Source: CBDCFT01 sp965216365 (GTDB lineage Bacteria; Pseudomonadota; Gammaproteobacteria; Arenicellales; CBDCFT01). Taken from it: DNA of 64,000 nucleotides. Positions within the stretch are counted from its first letter, which is position 1, and each line of letters starts with the position of its first letter. Of this stretch, positions 44,248 through 53,951 are shown one piece after another. The DNA is taken from NCBI GenBank assembly GCA_965216365.1, contig CBDCFT010000015.1, positions 62,001 to 126,000 of the forward strand, read 5' to 3'. The notes below the pieces were generated by a model that did not search any database, was not told where the DNA came from, and saw only the letters and a program-made list of their open reading frames with translations. The position numbers and the translations under genes are program-made.

Positions 44248-45072
44248 ATGGCGAAAGATAAATCCAGGAAGAAAAAAACCTACACGGCCAAGACCTCGGA
44301 CAAGTACGAGTTGTATCAACTGTCCGTTCAATCGGTGGAGCCGGATGTCAAATTTTTACGCCGGGTGTATAAAAAAGAATTTGGTCAACCAGCCCATCAC
44401 ATGCGGGAAGACTTCTGCGGCACCGGTTTGATGACGGCGTTCTGGGTTAAACGCGGCGCGGAGTTTACTGCGGAGGGGTTTGACATCGATCCGGAACCGT
44501 TAGCCTGGGGTAAAACTCGCCACTTCGCCGAACTCGGCAATGCGGCGCAGCGTGCCATCATGCATCAAGCCGATGTGCGCGAACCCAGCTTGAAGTCTCC
44601 GGATGTGCGTTGCGCGCAAAACTTCTCCTACTGTGTGTTCAAAACACGGGAAGAGATGTTGGAGTATTTTAAGAATGTGCTCGCTGATCTGGCTAAAAAG
44701 GGCGTATTTGTTATGGACATTTACGGTGGCCCGGAAGCCTTTCAGGAGCTGGAAGAGGAAAGCGATATCGACGAGGGATTTACCTATGTCTGGGATCAGG
44801 ATTATTTCTCCCCGGTTACGCACGATGCGCGTATGTATATCCATTTCCGTTTCAAGGATGGTACGGAAATGTCAAAGGCATTTAGATACGACTGGCGTGT
44901 GTGGACCATCCCGGAACTGGCGGAATTACTCAACGAGGCAGGATTTTCCCGGGTGGACATCTATTGGGAAGGTACCGACGAGGATGGCGAAAGCGGCAAC
45001 GGTGTGTATCGCAAGACCAAATACGGCGAGCCGGACATTTCTTTCGTGTCCTACATCGTCGCGATCAAATAG
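44248..45072 (+). CDS. Class I SAM-dependent methyltransferase
   Basis: A 274-residue methyltransferase with a Lys-rich start (MAKDKSRKKKTY). The SAM region is MREDFCGTGLMTAFWVKRG with FDIDPEPLAWG as motif Ib, and VFVMDIYGGPEAFQEL in the strand 5 region. The DFCGTGL motif is distinctive, and the family is uncharacterised to my knowledge. GDESGNGVYR near the end may bind substrate. The frame extends upstream to 44068, but the promoter and the basic N-terminus favour 44248. Confidence 0.8.
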   Translation: MAKDKSRKKKTYTAKTSDKYELYQLSVQSVEPDVKFLRRVYKKEFGQPAHHMREDFCGTGLMTAFWVKRGAEFTAEGFDIDPEPLAWGKTRHFAELGNAAQRAIMHQADVREPSLKSPDVRCAQNFSYCVFKTREEMLEYFKNVLADLAKKGVFVMDIYGGPEAFQELEEESDIDEGFTYVWDQDYFSPVTHDARMYIHFRFKDGTEMSKAFRYDWRVWTIPELAELLNEAGFSRVDIYWEGTDEDGESGNGVYRKTKYGEPDISFVSYIVAIK

Positions 45073-45193
45073 CACAGGGCGTTCGACTGCTTAATGGGTT
45101 ATCATAGGAACTCCGCAATTTCACCTGGGGAAGGGCACGGGCGATCGGCCTCAGTGCTTTTGTTTTTTTCTTTAGCTAAGTGAGATAACAAGT

Positions 45194-46795
45194 ATGTCAT
45201 CGAATCAATCGCACAGCCGCTATGGCTTGGAGAATCACGGCCTGAACAAGGTCAACAAGGTCTACTGGTCACTCTCGCCCGCGGCCTTGTATGAAGAATC
45301 TATTCGTCGTAGCGAAGGCCTGGTGTCGGAACACGGTGTCCTGGCCGTACAAACCGGTCAACACACGGGGCGCTCGGCCAACGACAAATTTGTCGTCAAA
45401 GAACCGGGTTCGGAACACAATATCTGGTGGGGCAAAATCAACGTCCCTTATACGCCGGAAAAATTTGACGCTTTGCACAAACGCTTATGCGACTACCTGG
45501 CGGACAAAGACGTATTTGTACAGGATTGTTATGTTGGCAACGATAAAGAACACCGGTTGCCGATTCGTGCAATCAACGAATACGCCTGGCACAGTTTGTT
45601 CGCGCGCAATATGTTTGTAACGGCGACCGCCGAAGAACGTGCAAATCACGTACCCGAATTCACGGTGGTCAATGCGCCCAACTTTACCGCTGATCCCGCC
45701 ATCGACGGCACCAACTCAGGTACTTTTATTGTCGTCAACTTCGCCAAGAAACTGATTATTATCGGCGGCAGCAGTTACGCTGGCGAAACCAAAAAATCCA
45801 TCTTCAGTATTATGAACTATCTGCTACCGTTGAAAGGTGTGCTGCCAATGCACAGCTCCGCCAATATCGGACCCAATGGTAACTCGACGGTGTTTTTCGG
45901 ACTCAGTGGCACCGGCAAAACGACGTTGTCCGCGGATGCTTCGCGCACATTGATCGGTGATGACGAACACGGCTGGAGTGATACCGGCTTGTTTAATTTC
46001 GAAGGTGGTTGTTATGCGAAAGTCATCAATCTATCGCAGGAAGCTGAACCCGAGATTTATGCCACCACCAGAAAGTTTGGCACTGTGTTAGAAAATGTAG
46101 TGATCGATGAAGACACGCGTGTTATCGATCTTGACGATAATAAACTCACTGAGAACACGCGCGGCTCCTATCCTATCAGCCAGATTCCCAATGCATCGAC
46201 GGATGGGTTGGGCGGTCACCCGACTAATATCGTTTTTCTGACCTGCGATGCTTTTGGCGTGTTACCACCCGTCGCCAGACTCACCACAGCCCAGGCGATG
46301 TATCATTTTATAAACGGTTACACGGCCAAAGTAGCGGGCACGGAAAAAGGCGTTACCGAACCAACACCGAACTTCAGCCCGTGTTATGGCGGACCGTTTC
46401 TGCCGCTGCATCCACAACGTTATGCGGAACTGCTAGGACAAAAAATCGAAAAACACGATGTTAATGTCTGGATGATTAACACCGGCTGGACCGGCGGCCC
46501 TTATGGTGTCGGTGAACGCATGTCGATTAAACACACCCGTGCCATCATCGATGCCGCCCTGGACGGCAACCTGGAAAACGCACCCACACAACAACATCCG
46601 ATATTTGGTGTGGCCGTACCTACTGTATGTCCCGGTGTACCGGATGAAGTGCTCGACCCACGCAACACATGGTCGGACAAAAATAAATACGATGAACAGG
46701 CAAAAATGCTGGCGGCAAAATTTAACGAGAATTTTGCAAGCTATGCAGAAGTCGTATCGGACGACATACGTTCAGCCGGACCATTAGCCGCCTGA
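45194..46795 (+). CDS. pckA: Phosphoenolpyruvate carboxykinase (ATP)
   Basis: A 533-residue gluconeogenic enzyme that converts oxaloacetate and ATP to PEP, CO2 and ADP. The P-loop GLSGTGKTTLSAD, the metal-binding GDDEHGWSDTG, and the VQTGQHTGRSANDKFVV and FEGGCYAKVINLS segments are diagnostic. TGWTGGPYGVGERM and MSIKHTRAI are also conserved. The gene has its own 121-nt upstream region with no clear operon partner. Confidence 0.98.
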   Translation: MSSNQSHSRYGLENHGLNKVNKVYWSLSPAALYEESIRRSEGLVSEHGVLAVQTGQHTGRSANDKFVVKEPGSEHNIWWGKINVPYTPEKFDALHKRLCDYLADKDVFVQDCYVGNDKEHRLPIRAINEYAWHSLFARNMFVTATAEERANHVPEFTVVNAPNFTADPAIDGTNSGTFIVVNFAKKLIIIGGSSYAGETKKSIFSIMNYLLPLKGVLPMHSSANIGPNGNSTVFFGLSGTGKTTLSADASRTLIGDDEHGWSDTGLFNFEGGCYAKVINLSQEAEPEIYATTRKFGTVLENVVIDEDTRVIDLDDNKLTENTRGSYPISQIPNASTDGLGGHPTNIVFLTCDAFGVLPPVARLTTAQAMYHFINGYTAKVAGTEKGVTEPTPNFSPCYGGPFLPLHPQRYAELLGQKIEKHDVNVWMINTGWTGGPYGVGERMSIKHTRAIIDAALDGNLENAPTQQHPIFGVAVPTVCPGVPDEVLDPRNTWSDKNKYDEQAKMLAAKFNENFASYAEVVSDDIRSAGPLAA

Positions 46796-46887
46796 CACTG
46801 AACGGGTTTGTAAGACAGCAAACAGCGTAAGGATGACGCAATGCATAATGACGGTCCTGTGGGTACAGGCATAGACTAAGAACTTTA

Positions 46888-47724
46888 ATGGCAACACGGC
46901 TTGGCTTGGCTCTCAGTGGCGGCACAGCGCGATCAATAGCCCATGTCGGTGTTTTAAAAGCGCTCTTGCAAGCCGGGATAATCCCCGACTATCTGGCCGG
47001 CACTAGCGGTGGCAGTATCGTCGCAATAATGCTTGCGTCCGGACGCTCCATCGAAGAACTGGAAGAAATTGCTCACAGCATGTCGTGGAGCAAGCTTGCG
47101 AGTATCAAACTCAGCCGCTTGGGCTTCGCTTCGAGTAAACGCATAGAAAGAACCATGGAAGAGTTACTTGAGGGCATGACATTCGATCAACTCGAAATTC
47201 CCTGCTCGGTGACTGCGACTGACCTGACCACCGGGGAAAAAAAGATTTTTAACACCGGCCGCATCTCACGGGCGGTACGAGCTAGTTGCAGTATTCCGCA
47301 AATTTTTCTGCCGGTGGAGATTGAAGGGCGCTACTATGTGGATGGTGGTTTGTCCGAGTACATGCCCGCGCAAACCCTGCATGATATGGGCGCGACATTT
47401 ACACTTGGCGTGCACCTTGCGGGAATGCGTCGTATGCAGGAACAACCGAGTAACCTGCTGCAGTTAATCATGCAACTCATTACCCTGATCTCGCGCCAAA
47501 ACCTCAGCGTCTCGCTCAAACATATCGACTATGTCATTGCACCCAATATCGATGACTTTAGTGCGTTTGATTTCGGTCCGACCGATGAGTTAATTCAGTT
47601 AGGCTATGACACCGCCGTGCAGCACACGGACAACATAAAACAGGCAATCGAAAACAAACAAAAAATCGGGGCGCGAATTCGCGCGTCACTTAAACAATTA
47701 TTCAGCTCACGAGATCAGTCATGA
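46888..47724 (+). CDS. Patatin-like phospholipase
   Basis: A 278-residue serine hydrolase of the patatin/RssA family. The oxyanion region GLALSGGTARSIAHVGVL, nucleophile Ser in GTSGGSIVA and catalytic Asp in YYVDGGLSEYMPA make the dyad. No signal peptide. It probably acts as a lipase or esterase on membrane lipids in the cell. Its stop overlaps the start of the gamma-glutamyltransferase gene by 4 nt. Confidence 0.92.
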   Translation: MATRLGLALSGGTARSIAHVGVLKALLQAGIIPDYLAGTSGGSIVAIMLASGRSIEELEEIAHSMSWSKLASIKLSRLGFASSKRIERTMEELLEGMTFDQLEIPCSVTATDLTTGEKKIFNTGRISRAVRASCSIPQIFLPVEIEGRYYVDGGLSEYMPAQTLHDMGATFTLGVHLAGMRRMQEQPSNLLQLIMQLITLISRQNLSVSLKHIDYVIAPNIDDFSAFDFGPTDELIQLGYDTAVQHTDNIKQAIENKQKIGARIRASLKQLFSSRDQS

Positions 47725-49301
47725 ATTTATCCTGGGATTTTCCCTATGCTTCACGCCGCTCGCCGGTTTTCGCCAATAACGTTGTCGCGACCTCGCATCC
47801 TCTGGCAGCCCAGGCGGGGCTGCAAGCATTGCACGACGGTGGTAATGCGGTTGACGCGGCGCTGGCTGCGGCCATTACGCTGACTGTGGTGGAACCGACC
47901 AGCAATGGGCTGGGCAGCGATGCCTTCGCCATTGTTTGGGATGGGTCACAGTTACATGGATTGAACGCATCAGGCTGTTCGCCAAAAGCCTGGTCAGCGC
48001 AACGTTTTAAAGGGCTTTCGGAAATGCCCCAAACCGGCTGGAATACGGTGACTGTGCCCGGTGCGGCAAGTGCATGGACCACGTTGCATGAGAAGTTCGG
48101 TAAACGACCATTTGAAGACTTATTCAAAGCGGCGATTCGATATGCACACGACGGTTACATCATGTCGCCGATTATTCACAACCAATGGATTGAAGCGCAA
48201 CAAGAACTCGGCCATATGCCGGATTTCGCGCGTGATTTTTTACCCCGAGGCCATGCGCCAAAAGTAGGTGAAGCATTCAGCTTACCCGCTCAAGCCGTTA
48301 CGCTGGAAAAGATAGCTGCAACGCGGGGCGAGGCTTTTTATCGCGGCGAACTTGCCGACAGGATCGTTGCGCACTCCGACGCCAACGACGGTGTCATGTC
48401 GGCGGACGATCTTGGACAGCATCAATCAGAGTGGGTCGATTGCGTCGCCAACGATTACAGAGACATCCGCGTACATGAAATTCCACCCAACGGCCAGGGT
48501 ATTACCGCGCTGATTACGCTTGGGTTATTACGCCACTTGAATATCGAACAATACCCTGTGGACACCGCCGACAGCGTGCACTTGCAAATGGAGGCGATGA
48601 AAATCGCGTTTGCTGAAGCTTATCGTCACGTCGCCGAACCGAGCGCCATGCAAGTCACTTGCGAACAACTGTTGGACGACGCTTATCTCGCGGAACGCGC
48701 AAAGGAAATTGATATTAAAAAGGCACAGTTTCCAGAATCAAAATTATTGGGCGATAAAGGCACGACATATCTCACTACAGCGGATGCTTCCGGCATGATG
48801 GTGTCTTATATTCAATCGAATTATGCCGGTTTTGGTTCGGGCATTGTGGTGCCCGAAACCGGTATCAGTATGCAAAACCGCGGCAGTGGTTTCGTGCTTA
48901 AAGCGGGTCATCCAAATTGCGTGGCCGGTGGCAAGCGACCGTTTCATACTATTATTCCCGCGTTTGTTACACGCGATGGTGCTCCGTTAATGAGCTATGG
49001 CGTCATGGGCGGCAACATGCAGGCACAAGGTCATGTGCAAATGGTGTTACGCATATTCGATTATGGACAAAATCCACAAACTGCATCGGATGCCCCGCGC
49101 TGGTATGTGCATAACGATTTCACGGTCGGTCTCGAACAAGGTTTCGCACTCGACGTTGTTAATGATTTAAAAGAACGTGGACATAATATTGTCGCCAATC
49201 CCGAATTCGGCTTTGGTGGCGCACAATTGATTTACAAATTAGACGATGGCTACTGCGCCGCCTCCGACCACCGCAAAGACGGTCAGGCGGTTGGGTTCTG
49301 A
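47721..49301 (+). CDS. Gamma-glutamyltransferase-family protein
   Basis: A 526-residue N-terminal-nucleophile hydrolase of the gamma-glutamyltranspeptidase family. GGNAVDAALAAAITLTVVEPTSNGLGSDAF is the family opening; the nucleophile Thr is expected in KGTTYLTTADASGMMVS and GGKRPFHTIIPAFV is near the C-terminus. Unlike the E. coli enzyme it has no signal peptide, so it may act in the cytoplasm. The start overlaps the patatin stop (ATGA). Confidence 0.92.
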   Translation: MNLSWDFPYASRRSPVFANNVVATSHPLAAQAGLQALHDGGNAVDAALAAAITLTVVEPTSNGLGSDAFAIVWDGSQLHGLNASGCSPKAWSAQRFKGLSEMPQTGWNTVTVPGAASAWTTLHEKFGKRPFEDLFKAAIRYAHDGYIMSPIIHNQWIEAQQELGHMPDFARDFLPRGHAPKVGEAFSLPAQAVTLEKIAATRGEAFYRGELADRIVAHSDANDGVMSADDLGQHQSEWVDCVANDYRDIRVHEIPPNGQGITALITLGLLRHLNIEQYPVDTADSVHLQMEAMKIAFAEAYRHVAEPSAMQVTCEQLLDDAYLAERAKEIDIKKAQFPESKLLGDKGTTYLTTADASGMMVSYIQSNYAGFGSGIVVPETGISMQNRGSGFVLKAGHPNCVAGGKRPFHTIIPAFVTRDGAPLMSYGVMGGNMQAQGHVQMVLRIFDYGQNPQTASDAPRWYVHNDFTVGLEQGFALDVVNDLKERGHNIVANPEFGFGGAQLIYKLDDGYCAASDHRKDGQAVGF

Positions 49302-49464
49302 TTAAACATTGTTTTATGTATCTTAAACCTCTCCGACAAGTATTTTTGTCTGCAAAACCGAATTCCGTATTACATGAAAATTTGCGGTTCTATTCCCTGG
49401 ACTCTTCGCAGAGCCTGTCTCGAGCTGAATCGAACGGACTCGGAGTGACAAGCTTTACTCGTAT

Positions 49465-49486
49465 GCGCCAGCAAGCTGGCTCCTAC
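49465..49486. repeat. REP-like element
   Basis: GCGCCAGCAAGCTGGCTCCTAC, a short hairpin (GCCAGC-AA-GCTGGC) with a flanking CTCCTAC. This is the sequence type of REP elements of pseudomonads and relatives. It lies between the gamma-glutamyltransferase and polA 3' ends. Confidence 0.65.
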
Positions 49487-49517
49487 ACGATAGTAGCTGC
49501 ACGAATCGCAAGCTTAT

Positions 49518-52211
49518 CTACGAGTGTGCTTCGGCCCAGTTTTTACCGGTGCCAAGATCAACCTCCAATGGCACTGATAAATCGGCGACACCAGTCATGA
49601 GTTTGGGTAGTTCCTTGGTAACGCTTTTTACGGCGGACTTTTCAACTTCAAGAACCAGTTCGTCGTGCACTTGCAATATTACTTTAGCTTTTATTTTTTT
49701 CTTTTGTAACCATTCGTCCACACCCAGCATAGCGAGCTTGATGATGTCCGCTGCCGTACCCTGCATGGGCGCGTTGATAGCGGTGCGTTCCGCGTATTGA
49801 CGGCGCACATGATTACTGGAATTGATTTCCGGTAGGTACAACCGCCGTCCGTAAACTGTCTCAACGTACTTACGTTCATGAGCCTGCTCACGCGTCTCGT
49901 CCATGAATTTTTTCACGCCGGGATAACGTTCGAAATAGAGATTCACGTACTCCTGTGCACTGGAACGGTCGATCTTTAGTTGCCGAGCAAGACCAAACGC
50001 CGACATGCCATAAATCAAACCAAAGTTGATTGCCTTGGCGCTGCGCCGCTGATCGTCGGTCACCTTCTTTAGCGTGACGCCGAACACTTCTGCTGCGGTC
50101 GCGCGGTGCACATCCGCACCTTCGGCAAACGCGTTGACCAGACCTTCGTCCTTGGAAAGATGCGCCATGATACGCAGTTCGATTTGCGAATAATCCGCTG
50201 AGACCAACTGACATCCATCGGCAGGAACAAACGCCTCGCGTATACGACGACCTTCCGCCGTGCGCACCGGTATATTCTGCAAATTCGGATCGGCCGAGGA
50301 CAAACGCCCGGTTGCGGCAACCGCTTGATGATAAGACGTGTGCAAACGACCGGTTCTTGGATTGATTAACTCCGGCAATTTGTCCGTGTAAGTCGACTTG
50401 AGTTTGCTCAAGCCGCGATATTCGAGAATCACACTGGGTAATTCGTAGTTCACAGCAAGTTCCTGTAACACGTTTTCCGCTGTCGATGGCTGCCCCTTTG
50501 GCGTTTTGCTGATTATCGGAAGTCCAAGCTTGTCAAACAGAATTTCCTGGATTTGTTTAGGCGATCCGATGTTAAACACCTGCCCGGCCAGATCATGCGC
50601 CCTGGATTCCAGGGATTCTATACTGGCCGTTAGTTCCTGACTTTGTTGGTACAACATGTCGGCATCGATACGCACACCGTTTTGTTCGATGTGTGACAAC
50701 ACGGTTAACAAAGGCAACTCGATGGTTTGAAATAAATTTTTTAGCGTGGGTTCGGCTTCAAGTTTCGGCCATAACACTTGATGCAATTGCAAAGTGATGT
50801 CAGCATCTTCCGCGGCGTAGTCACCCGCTTTTTCCAGCGGCACTTTATCGAAGGTGACTTGCGCTTTGCCTTTGCCGGCGACTTCTTCGAAGGAAATGGT
50901 TTTATGACCGAGATATTTCAAAGCCAGGCTATCCATGTCGTGCCGTGTTGCCGTGCTGTCGAGAACGTATGACTCGAGCATGGTGTCGTACTCGATGCCT
51001 TGCATGTCAATATCGTAGTGACTCAGCACCATGCGATCGTATTTCAGATTTTGTCCGAGCTTTTTTTGTTTCGAGTCTTCCAATAGCGGTTTAAGTTTGG
51101 GCAGTACTTCGTCGCGAGTTAGTTGTTTCGGCGCGTCATCGTAATCATGCGCTACTGGCACGTAGGCCGCTTGGCCCGGCGCATCGCTGAAAGACAATCC
51201 CACCAGCTCCGCCTGCATCGCATCGACTGAGGTGGTTTCAGTATCAAATGCAAATACGTCCGCTTTCTTTAACCGTTTAATCCATGCGTTAAGCTGGGTT
51301 TTATTGAGAACCAATTCATATTCTTTTTCGGTTTCCTGCGCGTCTTTTTCCTGATTCAAACCCCCGAGTTCTTTTAACCAGGTTTTGAATTCCAGGGTGG
51401 CGAAAAGATCGCGCAGTGCTTGTTCATCCGGCTCCTGCAACAAAATGTCCGCAGGCTTCTGATCCAGTTCGACATCGCATTTAACCGTCACCAGTTGTTG
51501 CGACAAGGGCAGTTGCTCCGCGCTAGCGCGTAAGTTCTCACCGACCTTGCCCTTTATCTCATCGGCATGTTCCAGGATACTGCCGACCGTTCCGTACTCG
51601 TGCAGCCATTTAACCGCGGTCTTGGGGCCTACCTTGGGCACACCGGGCACGTTGTCGCTGGTGTCACCAATTAAGGCGAGATAATCGATAATCATTTCCG
51701 GCGGCACACCAAACTTCTTCTCGACGCCAGCGCGGTCGTAGGTCACGTCGCGCATGGTATCGACCATCTTGATTTGTTCATCGACCAGTTGCGCAAGGTC
51801 TTTGTCGCCGCTGATCATCAATACTTCGAAACCTTGCTCACGACCCTGGGTCGCCAACGTGGCAATCACATCATCCGCTTCTACTCCCGACACTTCTAAC
51901 AATGGAATGCCCAACGCCCGTATCACATCGTGCACACGTTCGATCTGTGAACGTAAATCGTCCGGCATGGGTGGACGATTAGCCTTGTATTCGGCATACA
52001 TGTCATCGCGAAAAGTTTTGCCTTTGGCGTCGAATACAGCGGCAACGTGTTTGGTGGGATAGTCGTTCATCAACTTGCGCAACATATTGACCATGCCGTA
52101 CACGGCGCCGGTGGCCTCGCCCGCTGAGTTGGTGAAACTCGGTAAGGCATGAAAAGCACGATAAAGATAAGACGATGCGTCGACTAATATGAGTTGTTTT
52201 TGTTCGGCCAT
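49518..52211 (-). CDS. polA: DNA polymerase I
   Basis: A 897-residue enzyme with all three domains. The 5' nuclease has LILVDASSYLYRAFHALP and VPGVPKVGPKTA. The 3'-5' exonuclease has VFAFDTETTSVDAM with its Asp-Glu pair, so proofreading looks intact. The polymerase has QLVSADYSQIELRIMAHLS (motif A), RRSAKAINFGLIYGMSAFGLA (O helix) and LQVHDELVLEV (motif C). It is followed on the opposite strand by a REP element. Confidence 0.98.
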   Translation of the reverse strand: MAEQKQLILVDASSYLYRAFHALPSFTNSAGEATGAVYGMVNMLRKLMNDYPTKHVAAVFDAKGKTFRDDMYAEYKANRPPMPDDLRSQIERVHDVIRALGIPLLEVSGVEADDVIATLATQGREQGFEVLMISGDKDLAQLVDEQIKMVDTMRDVTYDRAGVEKKFGVPPEMIIDYLALIGDTSDNVPGVPKVGPKTAVKWLHEYGTVGSILEHADEIKGKVGENLRASAEQLPLSQQLVTVKCDVELDQKPADILLQEPDEQALRDLFATLEFKTWLKELGGLNQEKDAQETEKEYELVLNKTQLNAWIKRLKKADVFAFDTETTSVDAMQAELVGLSFSDAPGQAAYVPVAHDYDDAPKQLTRDEVLPKLKPLLEDSKQKKLGQNLKYDRMVLSHYDIDMQGIEYDTMLESYVLDSTATRHDMDSLALKYLGHKTISFEEVAGKGKAQVTFDKVPLEKAGDYAAEDADITLQLHQVLWPKLEAEPTLKNLFQTIELPLLTVLSHIEQNGVRIDADMLYQQSQELTASIESLESRAHDLAGQVFNIGSPKQIQEILFDKLGLPIISKTPKGQPSTAENVLQELAVNYELPSVILEYRGLSKLKSTYTDKLPELINPRTGRLHTSYHQAVAATGRLSSADPNLQNIPVRTAEGRRIREAFVPADGCQLVSADYSQIELRIMAHLSKDEGLVNAFAEGADVHRATAAEVFGVTLKKVTDDQRRSAKAINFGLIYGMSAFGLARQLKIDRSSAQEYVNLYFERYPGVKKFMDETREQAHERKYVETVYGRRLYLPEINSSNHVRRQYAERTAINAPMQGTAADIIKLAMLGVDEWLQKKKIKAKVILQVHDELVLEVEKSAVKSVTKELPKLMTGVADLSVPLEVDLGTGKNWAEAHS

Positions 52212-52339
52212 GTGCGTGGTAGTGATTGGGTTTTGATCATTGTACCGCAGGCGCTGGTGCGCGCTGCCACGTAATCATGGTTTTGACTCCCGTTCGAATT
52301 GTGATAAGAAGAAGCGATCACTCCTGCAACCATGCCGCA

Positions 52340-53068
52340 ATGAACACATCTTATCCGCCAAAACTGGACGACCATTGGTCTACGCCCTCATCGATACTGT
52401 CCCGCGAGTCATGGAAGATATTCCAGATCATGGGCGAATTTGTGCAGGGTTTCGAAAAACTGGCCCGTATCCACCCGTCCGTGAGCGTTTTCGGCTCTGC
52501 CCGCACCGCACCGGATCATCCTTACTACCAACTGGCCGAAGACATTGCACATAAATTGGCAGATTCCGGGTTCGCCGTGGTCAGCGGTGGTGGGCCAGGC
52601 ATCATGACCGCCGCCAATAAGGGCGCCCATGACGGTAAAGGCCCCAGCGTCGGGCTGAATATTATTTTGCCGAACGAATTGGAGCCACCGAATGATTTCC
52701 AGGATATCAGCCTGAGTTTTCATCACTTTTTTGCGCGCAAAGTGATGTTCGTCAAATATGCGTCGGCTTATGTGGTGTTACCTGGCGGTTTCGGCACACT
52801 CGACGAGGTAATCGAGTGCCTCACTCTGATTCAAACGGAGAAAAGTCGCCGCATCCCGGTCATACTCGTTCATACACCGTTTTGGAAAGGTCTGGTAGAC
52901 TGGTTTCAGGACACATTGGTGGCGGAAGGTACTATCAGCGAATCGGACATGAATCTGTTTACCGTACTGGACACCGCTGACGAGGTGGTCGAGGCGATAT
53001 TTAAGTTTTATGAACCACGCGGTTTTCAACGCACCGCCGAGGAAGAAGAAACGCTACTTAATCTATAA
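52340..53068 (+). CDS. LOG-family (TIGR00730) nucleoside-monophosphate phosphoribohydrolase-like protein
   Basis: A 242-residue Rossmann-fold protein of the LOG family. VFGSARTAPDHPYYQLAEDIAH, VVSGGGPGIMTAANKGAHD and VVLPGGFGTLDEVIECLTLIQT contain the PGGxGTxxE active site. Homologues cleave cytokinin riboside monophosphate, but the bacterial substrate is often AMP-like. The ATG at 52340 fits the family; upstream in-frame starts are less convincing. It diverges from polA. Confidence 0.9.
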   Translation: MNTSYPPKLDDHWSTPSSILSRESWKIFQIMGEFVQGFEKLARIHPSVSVFGSARTAPDHPYYQLAEDIAHKLADSGFAVVSGGGPGIMTAANKGAHDGKGPSVGLNIILPNELEPPNDFQDISLSFHHFFARKVMFVKYASAYVVLPGGFGTLDEVIECLTLIQTEKSRRIPVILVHTPFWKGLVDWFQDTLVAEGTISESDMNLFTVLDTADEVVEAIFKFYEPRGFQRTAEEEETLLNL

Positions 53069-53104
53069 GGAATGCCCGTGCGGATATTTTCAAGGAGATT
53101 TGCT

Positions 53105-53410
53105 ATGCGACGTTTAATTCAAGTGACGGCAATTGCGATCGTCGGTTTTTCGGGCCATGCTGCATCGGCTCAGGAAACCGATGACGCCGAAGCACAGGCT
53201 CAAGGCGCCGAGATTATCAGCGAACGACTCGGTAATCAGTCGATTGAAGAGTATCGCATCTCCGATCGTTTGCGCAAAATGAAAATAGATCCGGACGATG
53301 GCCCGGCATATTATCTGAAAGACAGAAGCGGTGATGGTCGTCTCGACGATTCCCACGATTCCATGGAAGACGATGTCAACCTGCGTAAATGGCGACTTGG
53401 TCAGTGGTAG
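53105..53410 (+). CDS. DUF2782 family exported protein
   Basis: A 101-residue protein with a signal peptide (LIQVTAIAIVGFSGHAASAQ). The core SIEEYRISDRLRKMKIDPDDGPAYYLKDRSGDGR is the DUF2782 signature. This gene is commonly a neighbour of polA in gammaproteobacteria. AAGGAG sits 8 nt before the ATG at 53105. Function unknown. Confidence 0.85.
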   Translation: MRRLIQVTAIAIVGFSGHAASAQETDDAEAQAQGAEIISERLGNQSIEEYRISDRLRKMKIDPDDGPAYYLKDRSGDGRLDDSHDSMEDDVNLRKWRLGQW

Positions 53411-53432
53411 GGATTTCACGCGAATAATTTTT

Positions 53433-53819
53433 ATGCTTGGCCGCGTATTTTTATTTATTGCTCTGGCGCTTTGTGTGTCTGTTGCCGGCGCAAGCGACAG
53501 CAGGATTTGGTTTTACAAGTTAAACAAAAAAGGCCAGCAATACGAATTGCGTATCGTGCGCAACACCACCAAAGCAGGGTGTTTTAATTTCCCCAAAAAG
53601 GCGAAAGTGTTTCGCATCGGCCAAATCGGATTCGCACACTGTGAAGTATTTGCCGAAAAAGACTGTAACGAACCCAGCAAACAAATCGCCCATTGGACAG
53701 GTGAAGTAAAACGCGACGAATCGCTGAAAGAACCCACCACCCAACTGCGACCGGGTTCAATGTGGGTGATAAAGGATGGCGAAAATGTGATTCTACGGTC
53801 TTGGAGCTGTACAAACTAG
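53433..53819 (+). CDS. Small exported protein, unknown
   Basis: A 128-residue protein with a signal peptide (VFLFIALALCVSVAGASD). The mature part is basic and has four cysteines (GCFN, HCEV, DCNE, SCTN), which could form two disulfide bonds in the periplasm. An upstream ATG exists at 53331 but overlaps the DUF2782 gene. I do not recognise a family. Confidence 0.6.
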   Translation: MLGRVFLFIALALCVSVAGASDSRIWFYKLNKKGQQYELRIVRNTTKAGCFNFPKKAKVFRIGQIGFAHCEVFAEKDCNEPSKQIAHWTGEVKRDESLKEPTTQLRPGSMWVIKDGENVILRSWSCTN

Positions 53820-53951
53820 AAGCATTCCACGAAAAATCTTACTGCCCCCAAGTCTATTATGTAGTTAAGATGAATATAAGCGAAATAAAACATGCTGTAT
53901 TACCAATCCTTACTACGCTGATTTTGGCTACCATAATGTCAAAGGCATTTG